In this document: positions 11,836-24,002 of the stretch, in pieces
How the letters are laid out: the number at the start of each line of letters is the position of its first letter
Numbering within the stretch: position 1 is the first letter of the stretch
Source: Okapia johnstoni
Lineage: Eukaryota > Chordata > Mammalia > Artiodactyla > Giraffidae
Length of the DNA: 64,000 bases
Assembly: GCA_024291935.2 (NCBI GenBank)
Contig: CM044311.1
Coordinates: forward strand, 24,928,001-24,992,000
Direction: 5' to 3'
Notes under the pieces: model-generated
Seen by the model: the letters and a program-made list of their open reading frames with translations, nothing else
Database searches by the model: none
Told to the model about the DNA's origin: nothing
Translations under genes and position numbers: made by a program

Positions 11836-12246
11836 GTAAAAAGAATGAGAACATATTGTTTAACATTAAAGATCAAAGATAAGAGTGGATAATTGGGAAC
11901 TAACATGTCAAGAAAGGATTCTTAGATCAGTCTTTTATCCAAATGCAGAAATGAATCATTTCATAGCAAATGCTGGCGATGTCAGTGAAATTTTTGTCTC
12001 TCATGGGGGCAGTGAAAGGAAACAATCCCTCTTAAGGTTCCTTCTTAACCTGAGAAAGAAAACCTTAAAAGTACTTTGCAAAAGGAGGACATATCAAGAA
12101 AGAGGAACATGAAAGATTTTTAAAGTAGTTAGCAGAGAAACAGCCAATTAAAGGTTTAAGCTTTGGGAATCAAAGAATTTCAGGTGGCTTACTCCTGGCC
12201 AGAGGAATAGTAATAACAATATATCTAGACCTATATGCCACTGGCA

Positions 12247-12450
12247 GGCTTCCCTGGTGGCTCAGTTGATAAAAAAAAATCTGCTTACAATGCAGGAGAG
12301 CTCAGTTTGATACTTGGGTTGGGAAGATACCCTGGAAAAGAGAATGGCAACCCACTCCAGTATTCTGGAGAATTCCATGGATAGAGGAGCCTGACAGGCT
12401 ACAGTCCGTGGGGTCCCAAAGAGTCAGACATGATTGAGCAACTAAGTACA
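12247..12450 (+). mobile_element. Bov-tA SINE, plus strand, full length
   Basis: A complete element: head (ggcttccctggtggctcag), an A-run expansion at 12270-12279, middle domain with a small deletion around 12363, and BovB-type tail ending 'gagcaactaagtaca'. It faces an antisense copy 36 bp downstream. Confidence 0.95.
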
Positions 12451-12486
12451 CATAGCACATATGCTGCTGGCAACTTCTCTAAGATG

Positions 12487-12686
12487 TGTTAGTCTCAGTC
12501 CTGTCCAACTCTGAAATTCCATGGGTTCTAGCTAGCCAGGATACCCTGTCCATGGAATCTTCCAGGCAGGAATACTGGAATGGGTTGCCATTTCTTTCTA
12601 GAGGGGATCTTCCTGACCCAGGGATTGAACCCACGTCTCCCACATTGCAGGCAGATTCTTTATGGTCTGAGCCACCTAGGGAGCCC
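12487..12686 (-). mobile_element. Bov-tA SINE, minus strand, full length
   Basis: The complete element in reverse has its tRNA-like head at the right end ('ctgagccacctagggagcc'). A perfect 11-bp TSD, tctctaagatg, lies at 12476-12486 and 12687-12697. The 70- and 83-codon frames on both strands are SINE-derived. Confidence 0.96.
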
Positions 12687-13195
12687 TCTCTAAGATGAGT
12701 GGTACTTAAAATATATGAGAACTGAAACAAGTTGCCATGTTAGATTTTAAAAATTTGTATTGATTTGTTACAGATCATATAATATGAGGAGATGCTCAGA
12801 GACATGGACCAATTCATAGATAGCTTTTAAATCGTGCCAAATATAACTGTTGAGGATGTTGAGAAAGTTCTTTAAAGGTTCCAAGGCACAGAATACCATG
12901 ATCAGTCTTGAATTCCATTGCACTTTGGAAGGGAATTTGAAGAAGAATTTTCTAGCCATAGTCTAGCAAGAAATTTATGTTGGCTGGATTAAGATGGTGG
13001 CAGTAGGCTAACGAAGTGTATAAATTCAAGAAGTATTCAGAAAGTTGACTTGAAAGGACTCTGTAGTTGTCTGCCTCTGCTATAAAAAAATGAAGAGTCA
13101 AAGAATATTCCAAGAATAGTATGAGTTTATGCAACTATGTTGACTAGTCATAGGCTGAGTCAGATTATAAATGAAGATGAGAAATACCCCTGTGT

Positions 13196-13504
13196 TAATA
13201 TGTGGAGTGTCAACAAAAGATACAACTTGAGAGCTGCAAGTTAAGTTTTATTTGGGGCAAAATGTGACTGCAGCCTGGGAGGCAGCATTTCAGATAGCTC
13301 TGAGAAACTGCTTCAAAGCAGCAGTGGGGAAAGGTCAAAATATAAAGTTTTGGTGAAGGGGGAATCAACACCAAGAAGGTACTATTTACAAAAGGTTTTT
13401 TGTTATTCATGAGGATGTAATGTCACCATGAAGGGATTCAGTGCCTTTCTGGATATGAGGAGATGCAAGGATTCAGATAATAAAATCTGTTCCTAAAAAT
13501 ATCT
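13196..13504 (-). mobile_element. LTR-like repeat, left part (split by BovB)
   Basis: On the minus strand this resembles an ERV1-type LTR. It has the motif order 'aagttaagttttatttgggg', 'ctgggaggcagcatttcag', 'agctctgagaaactgcttc' and 'gaggagatgcaagg', which I recall from solo LTRs of several mammals. The BovB at 13505 interrupts it. Class assignment is from memory. Confidence 0.55.
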
Positions 13505-15220
13505 TGAAGAGATCTCTTCAAGAAAATTAGAGATACCAGGGAAATTTTCATGCAAAGATGAGCACAATAAAGGACAGAACTGGTATGGACCCAACAGAAG
13601 CAGAAGATATTAAGAAGGGGTGGCGAGAATGCACAGAAGAACTATACAAAAAAGATCTTCATGATCTACATAATCACGATGGTGTGACCACTCACCTAGG
13701 GTCAGACATCCTGGAATGCAAAGTCAAGTGGGCCTTAGGAAGCATCACTACAAACAAAGCTAGTGGAAGTGATGGAATTCCAGTTGAGCTATTTCAAACC
13801 CTAAAAGATGATGCTGTGAAAGTGCTGCACTCAATATGCCACCAAATTTGGAAAACTCAGCAGTGGCCACAGGACTGCGAAAGGTCGGTTTCATTCCAAT
13901 CCCTAAGAAAGGCAATGCCAAAGAATGCTCAAACTACCACACAATTGCACTCATCTCAAATGCTAGCAAAGTAATGCTCAAAATTCTCCAAGCCAGGCTT
14001 CAACAGGGCATGAACAGCGAAGTTCCAGATGTTCAAACTGGTTTTAGAAAGGCAGAGGAACCAGAGATCAAATTGCCAACATCCGTTGGATCATCAAAAA
14101 GCAAAAGAGTTTCAGAAAAATATCTATTTCTGCTTTATTGACTATGTCAAAGCCTTTGACTGTGTGAATCACAATAAACTGGAAAATTCTTCAAAAGATT
14201 CTTCAAAAGATCACCTGACCTGCCTCCTGAGAAATCTGTATTCAGGTCAAGAAGCAACAGTTAGAACTGGACATGGAACAACAGACTGGTTCAAATCTGG
14301 AAAGGAGTATGTCAAGGCTGTATATTGTCACCCTGCTTATTTAGCTTCTATGTAGAGTATATAATGATGAATGCTGGACTGGATGAAGCAAAGCAAGAAT
14401 CAAGATTGTTGGGAGAAATATCAATAACCTCAGATATGCAGATGACACCACCCTTATGGCAGAAAGCAAAGAAGAGCTAAGGAGCCTCTTGATGAAAGTG
14501 AAAGAGGGGAGTGAAAAAATTGGCTTAAAACTAAACATTCAGAAAACTAAGATCATGGCATCTAGTCCATCACATCATGGCAAATAGATGGGGAAACAGT
14601 GGAAACAGTGTCAGCTTTTATTTTTCTGGGCTCCAGAATCACTGCTGATGGTGACTGAAGGCATGAAATTAAAAGACGCTTATTCCTTGGAAGGAAAGTT
14701 ATGACCAACCTAGACAGCTTATTAAAAAGCAGAGACATTACTTTGCCAACAAAGGTCCGTTTAGTCAAAGCTATGGTTTTTCCAGTAGTCATGTATGGAT
14801 TTGAGAGTTAGACTATTAAGAAAGCTGAGCACCAAAGAATTGATGCTTTTGAACTGTGGTGTTGGAGAAGACTCTTGAGAGTCCCTTGGGCAGCAAGAAG
14901 ATCTAAGCAGTCTGTCCTAAAGTCCATCCATTGATGTAGTCCAAGCAGCATCAGTCCTAAAGCTGAAACTCCAATACTTAGGCCACCTGATGTGAGGAAC
15001 TGACTCATTTGAAAAGATCCTGATGCTGGGAAAGATTGAAGGCGGGAGGAGAAAGGGACGACAGAGGATGACATGATTGGATGGCATCACTGACTCAATA
15101 GGCATAAGTTTGGATAAACTCCGGGAGTTGGTAATGGACAGGGAGGCCTGGCATGCTGAAATCCATGGGGTCACAAAGAATTGGACTGACTGAGGGATTA
15201 AACTAAACGGAACTGAAAAA
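13505..15220 (+). mobile_element. BovB LINE, linker through RT to 3' end
   Basis: About 1.7 kb of BovB runs from just after the endonuclease domain (the 'RDLFKKIRDT' region) through the whole reverse transcriptase to the tail. Translation is split into at least four frames. The YADD catalytic box is legible near 14434-14450 (agatatgcagatgacacc). The conserved Q codon after 'KE/REF' is retained (tttcagaaa), unlike the copies at 39,243 and 44,523. It interrupts an LTR-like repeat; a degenerate 'aaaaa(t/c)atc' duplication may flank it. Confidence 0.95.
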
Positions 15221-15400
15221 CATCCAACTACCTAAAGACCTGACCCACTGGTCCCTAGAGCACAGAGTGCCTCACTCCACCCTGAACTCCCTCAAGGGTT
15301 GTTGAAGGTCAACAGCTATTGTGGCATGGGGTTTAATCTCCATAGACGTAGATGGCAAATGCCTTTGTCACTCAGTCATTGACAATGCTCTTGATAAGTG
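15221..15400 (-). mobile_element. LTR-like repeat, right part (split by BovB)
   Basis: The sequence resumes with 'actacctaaagacctgaccc', which I associate with the same LTR type as 13,196-13,504, and continues less certainly to about 15400. Confidence 0.4.
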
Positions 15401-17390
15401 CCAATTTGTAGTTGACAGAAGTATGAAGTGTCTAATGAAATCTCTGTGGGGAAATATCCAGAAAACAGTTAAGTACCCACAAATGAAGAGGAGAAGGATT
15501 CCAAGTGAAGAAATAAATGTAGACCTAGTCAGACTATGAACAGTGCAGACACTGAAATACATACTATGGTCAAGGAAGAGTGTGCAGAGTAGAAAGAAAA
15601 GAGGGTGAGACAGAGCCCTGAGAGTTCCACTCTTAATGGGGAGTAAGCTAAGTCTGAAGTGAGGAAGGGAAAGCCAAACCCATCCAGAAGGTAATTAAAA
15701 ATATCCACTTTAGAATATGTCAAAGGATAGGAAAGTTTCAAATGTTTTCAGCAATTAAGTGTGGTTCTGATAGTTTCATGAAATTTCCAACCTAAAAAAA
15801 GAGGAATCTCCGTGGAATGATGGGTTGTGAGCGGTTGAAATGAGCTAAAAATAAGTGTAGGATAAGCAAAAGGTGGCAGGGTATAGAGAACATTCATTCA
15901 AAGCAATTATCTTCAACAGAAAAGGGAATTTTGTTCTACCAATATGTAACTGAAGTTATAGGACTCAGATTCAGAGGCCAGAATTCAAGGAACAATATTT
16001 TTCCAGAACTTTTTGTGAAAACTTGAGTGAAATAAAGAAGACAATTTGTAATGAATATAAAGTGAGCTTCAACATTTTTATACCAATCACTTTTTTTTTT
16101 TTTTTTTTTTGGTATTTCACTTCAGCCCAAATGACTGGTTTGAAAGAAGCAAATATGTTTGAGATAGTTGTAGTCATTACCATATAAAAGCATGTGAAAT
16201 TATTAAAATGCAAGTATATATAATAGTTACTAAAAATACTTGTGCACATGACTAGCATATTTGTTGAGAATTTTGCATTTAATAACTTTACACAATAGCA
16301 ACTTTAGTAGTATTTAAAGCTTTATGTATGCCTTGTTTTTGCCTTAATAATTCATTTTTGGTAGTACATTTTTAAATGCATTTATTTCACAAAAGCTTTT
16401 TGGATGGATTTTTATGTTCTTGCTTTGCCATGTACTCATTCATCTCAGTAAAAATGACTTCACTTAAAACTGCATAGTATTTAATAGATTTAGAATGTGC
16501 TGCATTAGACATGCTATGTAAATTTCAAAAAATAAACATGGGGAAATATTTGAGTGGTGATGATGAAGTTCAGGTTATTTTTTCACATTTCATGCCCTTA
16601 GTACTTGTTTGCATAGTGGGAATTTCCCTGTTTGTAAAGATTAATTTGTGAGCACAGAGGCTTTAAGGCAGTATTTTCTTGGACAAATCTACTCCTTTTT
16701 AAAAGTGAGAGATTCATCCCCAGGTTTACTTTAGTTCAGCAAGCATGCATATGCCAATGAATGGCTGAAATCATCAATAACTACAGAGCAAAACCCTGGA
16801 GAAAATGTTAAACATTCACTTGAAGCTATAAAAAACAATAGGAAACAAGGTACAATTGACCAAATTCTTCACTCAAGAAATGACTTATTTGTAGCTTATT
16901 AGGAACAAAATTATTGAATTCTATGCTATTTCATCATTCAGTTGGCTGCACATTTTACCTTTTCTAAGTATATACAGCTCAGTAGAGCCTGTATTTACTT
17001 GGGACACATGTAAATTATGATTAACCAGATTTTTTAAAGATTTTTTTAAATATAACTATGTAAAAATATATTTTTTCTTACAAAAATATTTTCATTAGGA
17101 ATATTTAGAAAATATTGCCCAGTAAGGAAGAAAATCAAGTTATTTGTCTGTCAGGCTCCCAACTAGAGGTAACCACCAAAACAACTGACTATATTTTATT
17201 GAATATGTGTTTAATTATTTCAAATTTTTATTTCAACATTTTCCTATATGTGCCTATGTGTGATATAGATGTGTGTAAAACATCAGTATGACTTTCAAGT
17301 ATATCATAAAGAAAGCAAAATTTTATAATTTGATGTTATTATTTTTAACATTTTAAAAAATATCTGTTATAGCAAATAAGCTGAAACTAA
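15401..17390. other. Unannotated AT-rich DNA
   Basis: A 22-base T-run is at 16089-16110. The part from about 17,150 ('gaggtaaccacc') resembles degraded L1 flank, but weakly. Frames of 72, 64, 70 and 95 codons in 15,321-16,258 lie on both strands without recognisable domains. No exon can be supported. Confidence 0.45.
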
Positions 17391-17492
17391 TACAATTGAT
17401 CTTTGGACAATGCAGTTAGTGGTGCTGACACTCCATTCAGTCAAAAATCTAAGTATAATTTATAAACAGTCCTTCATTTCCACAATTCTGGA
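17391..17492 (-). mobile_element. Tigger-like DNA transposon end
   Basis: The segment aligns by eye to the terminus of a Tigger/MER44-type nonautonomous mariner element: 'tgatctttggacaatgcag' for the usual tgacccttgaacaac, then 'ggtgctgacactcc', 'cagtcaaaaatc' and 'tataatttat'. The other terminus is lost. Confidence 0.55.
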
Positions 17493-17512
17493 ATTGTATT
17501 GTATTTAAAAAC

Positions 17513-17545
17513 TGTTGTTGTTTAGTCAGTAAGTCATGTCTGACT
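17513..17545 (-). mobile_element. Short Bov-A/BovB tail fragment
   Basis: 'gttgttgtttagtcagtaag' followed by 'tcatgtctgac' is the reverse complement of a BovB-type tail. Nothing further of the element follows, so this is a minimal fragment. Confidence 0.5.
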
Positions 17546-17903
17546 TCACATTAAATCTATTCAACAATCCTGCTTAGCCTTATCATGCTCACAAGTTCAC
17601 CTTCATGGCAAGGCTCTTTGTCCCTCCAAGGTCTCTCCTCCTCAATGTTTATTCACAAAGAACATAATCCATACAATATTTGATATATTTGTACTAAACA
17701 GTTGTTCATTATTTGAAATTGAAATTTAATTTTGCATCTTATATTTTACCTGGAAATCCTACTGAATCAGGAATCTGAGTTCTTTGTCCACAGAGCTGAA
17801 AAATGGACTCCATGAACATGCAAACAAACAGGGTAGCTAACGAATAAGATTTGTTAGAGAGGACCAAAGTACAAAGCTCTCAGCACATACACTGAGGTGA
17901 GGT

Positions 17904-18113
17904 AAAGTGAAGTCATTCAGTCGTCTCCGACTCTTTGCGGCCCTATGGACTGTAGTCCATCAGGCTCCTCCTCCATCTGTGGGGTTTTTCAGGCAAGAAT
18001 AGAGAAGTAGGTTGCTATTTTCTTTTCCTGGGGATTTTCCCTACCCAGGGATCGAACTCAGGTCTCCTGCATTTCAGGCAAGCTTTTTACCCTCTGAGCC
18101 ACCAGGGAAGCCC
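17904..18113 (-). mobile_element. Bov-tA SINE, minus strand, full length
   Basis: The whole element in reverse runs from tail (cattcagtcgtctccgac) to head (ctgagccaccagggaagcc). A degenerate direct repeat, ctgaggtgaggtaaa versus ctggtgagatgaggtaaa, flanks it at 17892 and 18114. Confidence 0.95.
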
Positions 18114-18340
18114 CTGGTGAGATGAGGTAAAATGTGAGAGAGTCCTCAAAAAGGCAGGGATTACAGCAGCTTTATATCTTTATCGGTATTACTCTGCACA
18201 TTTTTTGTTGGCTCCTATTCTTAAACCATATATATCTAAACAATCAGTTTAAAGGTCAAGATGCTTAACTTAACATCTTTATGACTACTCTTGATCTTTG
18301 GATTAAGTCACCACCCTTTGTCATGTCCCCTGGCCATTTT

Positions 18341-18377
18341 AAAATAGATAAATTGAAAAAAAAAAATAGATAAATTG
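18341..18377. repeat. 15-bp direct repeat around a short A-run
   Basis: The word aaaatagataaattg occurs perfectly at 18341-18355 and 18363-18377, separated by seven A residues only. The arrangement looks like a target-site duplication around a bare poly(A) remnant, or a short tandem duplication. Confidence 0.8.
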
Positions 18378-18388
18378 TATGGGCTTAA

Positions 18389-19757
18389 GCAAATTTGGAA
18401 AATTCAGCAGTGGCCACAGGACTAGAAAAGGTCAGTTTTCATTCCAATCCCAAAGAAAGGCAATGCCAAAGAATGCTCAAACTAACGCACAATTACACTC
18501 ATATCACAGGCTAGTAAAGTAATGCTCAAAATTCTTCAAGCCAGACTTCAACAGTACGTGAACCATGAACTTCCAGATGTTCAAGCTGGATTTACAAAAG
18601 GCAGAGGAACCAGAGATCAAACTGTCAACATTCACTGGATCATCGAAAAAGCAAGAGAGTTCCAGAAAAACATCTATTTCTGCTTTATTGACTATGCCAA
18701 AGCCTTTGCCTGTGTGGATCACAACAAACTGTGGGAAATTCTGAAAGAGATGGAAATACCAGACCATCTGACCTGTCTCCTGAGAAACCTGTATGCAGGT
18801 CAAGAAGCAACAGTTAGAACTGGACATGGAACAACAGACTGGTTCCAAATAGGGAAAGGAGTATCAAGGCTATATATTGTCACCCTGCTTATTTAACTTA
18901 TATGCAGAGTACATCATGAGAAACACTGGGCTGGAAGAAGCACAAGCTGGAATCAAGATTTTTGGGAGAAATATCAATAACCTCAGATATGCAGATGACA
19001 TCACCCTTATGGCAGAAAGTGAAGAAGAACTAAAGAGCCTCTTGATGAAAGTGAAAGAGGAGAGTGAAAAAATTGGCTTAAAACTCAACATTCAGAAAAC
19101 TAAGATCATGGCATCTGGTCCCATTACTTATGGCAAATACTTGGGAAAACAATGGAATCAGTGACAGACTTATTTTTTGGGCCCCAAAATCACTGCAGAT
19201 AGTGACTGCAGCCATGAAATAAAAGACATTTGTTCCTTGGAAGAAAAGCTGTGACCAACCTAGGCAACTTATTAAAAAGCAGAGACATTACTTTGCCAAC
19301 AAATGTCTGTCTAGCCAAAGCTATGGTTTTTCCAGTAGTCTTGTATGGATGTGAGAGTTGGACTATCAAGAAATCTGAGTGCTGAAGAACTGACAGTTTT
19401 GAACTGTGGTGTTGGAGAAGACTCTTCAGAGTCTCTTGGACTGCAAAGAGATCCAACCAGTCAACCCTAAAGGAAATCAGTCCTGAATATTCATTAGAAA
19501 GACTGATGCTGAAGCTGAAACTCCAATACTTTGGCCACCTGATGTGAAGAACCGACTCATTGGAAAAGACCCTAATGCTGGGAAAGATGAAGGCAGCAGG
19601 AGAAGGGAAGGACAGAGGATAAGATGATTGGATGGATCACTGACTTGATGGACATGAGTTTGAGCAAGCTCTGGGAGTTGGTGATGGACAGGGAAGCCTG
19701 TTGTGCAGCAGTCCATGGTGTCATAAAGAATCAGACACGACTGAGCAACTGAACCGA
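18389..19757 (+). mobile_element. BovB LINE, RT domain to 3' end, 5' truncated
   Basis: About 1.37 kb starts at the 'gcaaatttggaaaattcagc' point of BovB and runs to the tail. A 124-codon frame at 18522-18896 holds the RT fingers (RGTRDQ, FIDYAKAF), and the next, at 18877-19164, holds the palm with an intact YADD box (RYADDITL). A frameshift near 18,865 separates them. Not functional. Confidence 0.96.
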
Positions 19758-20352
19758 AATGATACAGTTTTAGGCTGATGGAGCTACATGTTTACTGAAA
19801 TGAGACCTATGTTTCAGAGTTCTACACTGACTGCCTAGCAATTTCTACCACACTACCACTACCTCAGAATAACATAGCACAAGAGATGGCTTCTCAAAGA
19901 CATTTCCATTTAAAATGAAGTCAGAAATATAAATCAGGAATTAAGAAAGAGTAGAGAGAAAAGCAAAATATCTAGATAAGTAGTCTTTAGTTGGAGAAAG
20001 TGTTGCACACTTCTGTGACTGAAATATGCTTTTTGTTTCTATAATATAGATTGTGAGGCAATAGTGAAATAGGAAAATGGGAAGCAATGACTTGAAATTC
20101 ACAATATGAAAAGATGTCTTAAAGAAGAAAGAGTGGAAGAATAGGCAAGCTTAGGAAGAGAGGAGAAAGAGATACAGAAGTAGGGACCTAGAGGTAAAGA
20201 ATATATTTCTCAAAGTTCATTTGAAAACCATACTTTACAATCATGTACAGGCCACTCTGTATTAGTTCTCCTAAGGATTTTAGAAGCAAGATTTTATCTC
20301 CTGAGAAAGCAAGCAAAGGAGGAATATTCTCTGTTACGAAATGATTTGTGTA

Positions 20353-20412
20353 AATATATATATATATGTGTGTGTGTGTACATATATGTGTATATATATA
20401 TATGTATATTTG
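20353..20412. repeat. Compound (TA)n(TG)n microsatellite
   Basis: Alternating tatata and tgtgtg blocks are interrupted by 'acatatatg'. Purine-pyrimidine alternation makes it a candidate for non-B DNA, which is common in such tracts. Confidence 0.92.
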
Positions 20413-20478
20413 TACTTTGTGCAAGGACCATATTAAAGCAAATTTACCCATAGATTTTAAATGTGAAGCAATACATGT

Positions 20479-20480
<2 letters not shown>

Positions 20481-20513
<33 letters not shown>
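20481..20513. repeat. (TG)16 microsatellite
   Basis: Sixteen uninterrupted TG units follow 'tgtat'. The perfect array is probably length-polymorphic, as typical for CA/TG repeats. Confidence 0.97.
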
Positions 20514-20516
<3 letters not shown>

Positions 20517-21284
20517 AGAGAAATGAGATAAAATGTACGTACATGTTTTAGATAAATAAATTACCATTGTTTTTCACTGGAATGATTTTGACAAGCAGGC
20601 TCTTTATGCCATCTACACTGAATAAAAAATATTTTTCAAAGAGGCTTTCAACTTAAAAAGAAGGGCACTATAAGATTTTCTCTTGTAAATATTGATACAT
20701 TTTTCTTTTCCTAATGTAAGAGTAGCAGTTTCTATGTGAGTCAGATTTTTCTTTACATAGAAAAGCAGAAGTAAAAATAACAATAGGGCATATGCTTACT
20801 CAATTTGTACATTTATTTGTATTACATTTTTAGTCATATATACATTTTTATCAGGGAAAGACAAAATCATTTTATATTCTAGTATTGTTTGCACTTTGAA
20901 TTGTCTTAAGCATATTAACATTGGAAGTGCTTAGATCATAAATGTCGACTTCCTCCTTGTGTCAATATTGTATCTAATAAAATAGCTTTTCCTGGCAAAG
21001 GAAAGAATCCTGCACTTGTTAAAACAAATCAGCAGTACTTTTTGAGCTTCTCTTTGTGGCAGAACATTTTACATGGTCTAAAAATGTGATTCAACATGAA
21101 AAAAACTGAGCAATGTTAATGACCAACTCCATTAAACATTTCAATTCTTAGTAATAGAATTTTATGAAATTGGCATTTCATAAAATGAATCTTTTTAGAT
21201 ATTATAATAAAAAGCATGAATGAAATTGGGTGAAAAGTGTGAATTTTAAGCGTGAAAATTATTGATTCAATTTTACATATGTGT

Positions 21285-21445
21285 ATATATATATGTATGT
21301 ATTCTTTTTTAATATTCTTTTCCATTACATTTTATCATAAGATATTTAATATAGTTATCTGTGTTATGCAGTAGGATCTTGGTGTTTATCCATTCTATAT
21401 ATAAGAGCTTATGTTGGCTAACCCCAACCTCCCAGCTTTATTATT
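21285..21445 (-). mobile_element. L1 3' UTR fragment, antisense
   Basis: 'attcttttccattaca', 'tgcagtaggatcttggtgtt' and 'ctaaccccaacctcccagc' follow the antisense order of an L1 3' UTR of the same type as 11,527-11,835, offset further 5' in that UTR. Confidence 0.75.
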
Positions 21446-22152
21446 AGTGAAATAATACAGAACATGACATAAACGGGTTACAAAATGACCTTCTTTGTCC
21501 CCTCCCCAAATATTACTCATCTTGAGTAACAAGAGAATCTGGACTCCTCCACATTTTACAGTAAGAAAGTTAATGCTTGAGCTTTGAACACAGCTCCTTT
21601 CAGGTCTTCAATGGCCTGTGCAATGCATGCTCAGTTCCCTCTCACAAATAAAAGAAAAACCTCTTTAGGAAAAGTGTGTGGTGAGTGAGTGCTGCATTAA
21701 CAAGGGATGGAAATAGTTTCCCCATATCTTTCCCTCTTGAAGAGTAGAAAACAATGGCAATGGCAACTCTCTCAAAAAAAAAAAAGTTTGCTAAATACAG
21801 CTGTAACTTTAGAGGCCCTAGAAGTTCTGATCCCCTAAAACATTGGGTAGGGTATACCAGGAGTTTCATCATTACCACATTCTACGTTTATCCATTGCGT
21901 ATATACTGCTTTCTTCTTTCAAGAATATGGAAGAATTAAGCCAGTGGCCACTAACAATATTTGTTAATCAAGGGATAAAATTTTCATGTTGGCACATTGA
22001 AAGTATATGTTTCAAGCTATTTTACTAATTTGAAGAATAATTTTATTTTTTAAAAAAATACCCAGTACTTGCATGGAGTTTTTGGGTGGCAGACATCGTA
22101 CTCTCTTCATTCATTGAGCATGTACTCATTCAAAACCAGAAGACAGTGATTC
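21446..22152. other. Unannotated DNA
   Basis: An A-run at 21772-21785 sits inside a short frame. No repeat or exon is recognised. Confidence 0.5.
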
Positions 22153-22364
22153 AGGTGGTGGTGGTGGTTTAGTCACTAAGTTGTGTCCGACTCTTGCGAC
22201 TGCATGGACTCTAGCTTGCCAGGCTCCTCTGTCCATGGAATTATCCAGGAAAGAATACTGGAGTGGGTTACCATTTCCTTCTCCAGGAAATCTTCCTGAC
22301 CCAGGGATGGAATCCGGGTCTCCTGCTTTGCAAGCAGATTCTTTACCATCTGAGCTACGAGGGG
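22153..22364 (-). mobile_element. Bov-tA SINE, minus strand, with (GGT)n at its tail
   Basis: A full-length reverse element, from tail ('ttagtcactaagttgtgtcc') to head ('ctgagctacgaggggag'). The short (GGT)5 run at 22155-22169 marks the 3' tail of the SINE. The 135- and 97-codon frames spanning it are SINE-derived. Confidence 0.94.
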
Positions 22365-24001
22365 AGTGTTTTAGATGTTTGTTCAAAGGCATATTGAGTG
22401 TTTTGGGAAAATGGCACAATGTCCTTGATTCTAGTCATTTTCTGAGTGGGATAGTCTCTGCACAGCTGATATTCCTGAATTTGAACTTTTGTAAGAATGT
22501 GTCCAGTTATGGGAGCTTGGATGGAAATATGGAGTTTGAAGTTTTGGGGGGTTACAAAATCCCAGGTGGTATGGCCTATGAAATATGAAGCAGAATAGTG
22601 AGCAATGATGGAGATGTTACTGAAAAATGTTGGTTGTTTTTTAAAGATGGTTCCTATTTTCCTAAGTACAGCTTAGAGTCTCTCTCCCTATTCTATTCAC
22701 TTTTATACTAAACAAATTGCATTCCTCTAAGCAGTTTTCAGTCAAAAAGCATGCATTCCATTCTGTAGTACCACATTTCTACTCCTCTGCCTGCAGCTAA
22801 CATTAGGGATGGTCTTTCTAAACTGGATGCAGAGCTCAGTTATCAGAATCCCCAGATGTACCAAGCCCTTGAAAAATGATGAGAACAGGGGAGAAGGTGG
22901 CAAGTACTGGCTCCTTCTCTGGCTGGCTAGTTATTCTGGCTTTTAAATTCCTGAGAATGCCAAACTTATTCCACACTACTCATTTAACTTTTCTCTACAA
23001 TCATCATCCATAGGAATTTCCATAGTTTAGGTATTTGTTCATCTCTTTACTTTCTAGGATTAGTTTTGTTTTTAATAATCATAAAAGAATCCATCCTTGG
23101 CTTATAAGAGTCAGTGAGTACATCAAGGGCAGGATTTAAAAATAGCTAAACAATTTATTACTTCCCATGTCTAAGTATGTTGATGCTAAGTTATTTACAT
23201 AGCATTGATGAAAATGAAGTCTTCACAACCTGGACCAAAATATGTGTGTTCAGAATAATGTATCAGTAAAAATTATCTGTCTGTTGCTTCTATTTTTCCA
23301 AACATAATTAAGTACAGATGGTACCAAGCACAAGTAAGGTATAGTACTAATGTATGGTGACTTCCCTTTCTGTAATTTCTTCCCACAAGTGTACTTTGGG
23401 TGATGTCCCCTTCTAAAATCAAAATAAGAGTATATTAATGGTTATTTAACTACATTGAACAGAAAAATGGATACAATTTTTTTCTTTTTGCCTAATATGT
23501 TTATTTTTGTTCCTAACTAGTACAAAATTTCATAGCTTGCATCCTTCTCATGATTTTTGCAACCATTTCCTAATCTTGTTGGATCACTGTGTGGCAATCC
23601 CTCTGATACCAGCCCCCTACACTCCCAGTACATCACACAAGCCTTCTCATAAGTCTTTTCTTGCTTTGAAACAAGAAGTATATTTAATTGTTTCTTATTA
23701 AATAGAGTCATATTCTTATTAAATGGACTATTATTCAAATAGAGTCATAATTTATTTCAGAAAAAATAGTTTATATAATTGAAAATTAAGCATAAGTAAA
23801 AATGTTTAAAACATTGATATTTCATTAGCACAATTAATTATTGGTGGTGTATTACATATAAATTTACATTTTAATGATTTTTTCTTTTTAAGTTAAGAAA
23901 AATTTAAAGGAAAAAGAGCTGCTGCTATAGAAAAAGAACCATGGTCTAAATGATGTTATCAATGAGAAAATTGTTTTACCATCAACTAATGTAAATGGTT
24001 G
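22365..24001. other. Unannotated AT-rich DNA
   Basis: No repeat family is recognised. A 13-bp word, aaatagagtcata, occurs twice near 23,700 and 23,738. Overlapping frames of 64 and 73 codons at 23,507-23,738 lack a recognisable domain. Confidence 0.5.
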
Positions 24002-24002
24002 A

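Larger units (their letters stand above)
19758..21284. other. Unannotated AT-rich DNA with TG/TA simple repeats
   Basis: Apart from the two microsatellites listed separately (20,353 and 20,481), no repeat family or credible exon is recognised. Confidence 0.5.

Noticed and set aside
22126..22588. Opposing frames of 97 and 135 codons
   Set aside because: Most of both frames is a Bov-tA SINE read in the two directions; the translations recur at other SINE copies in the window.
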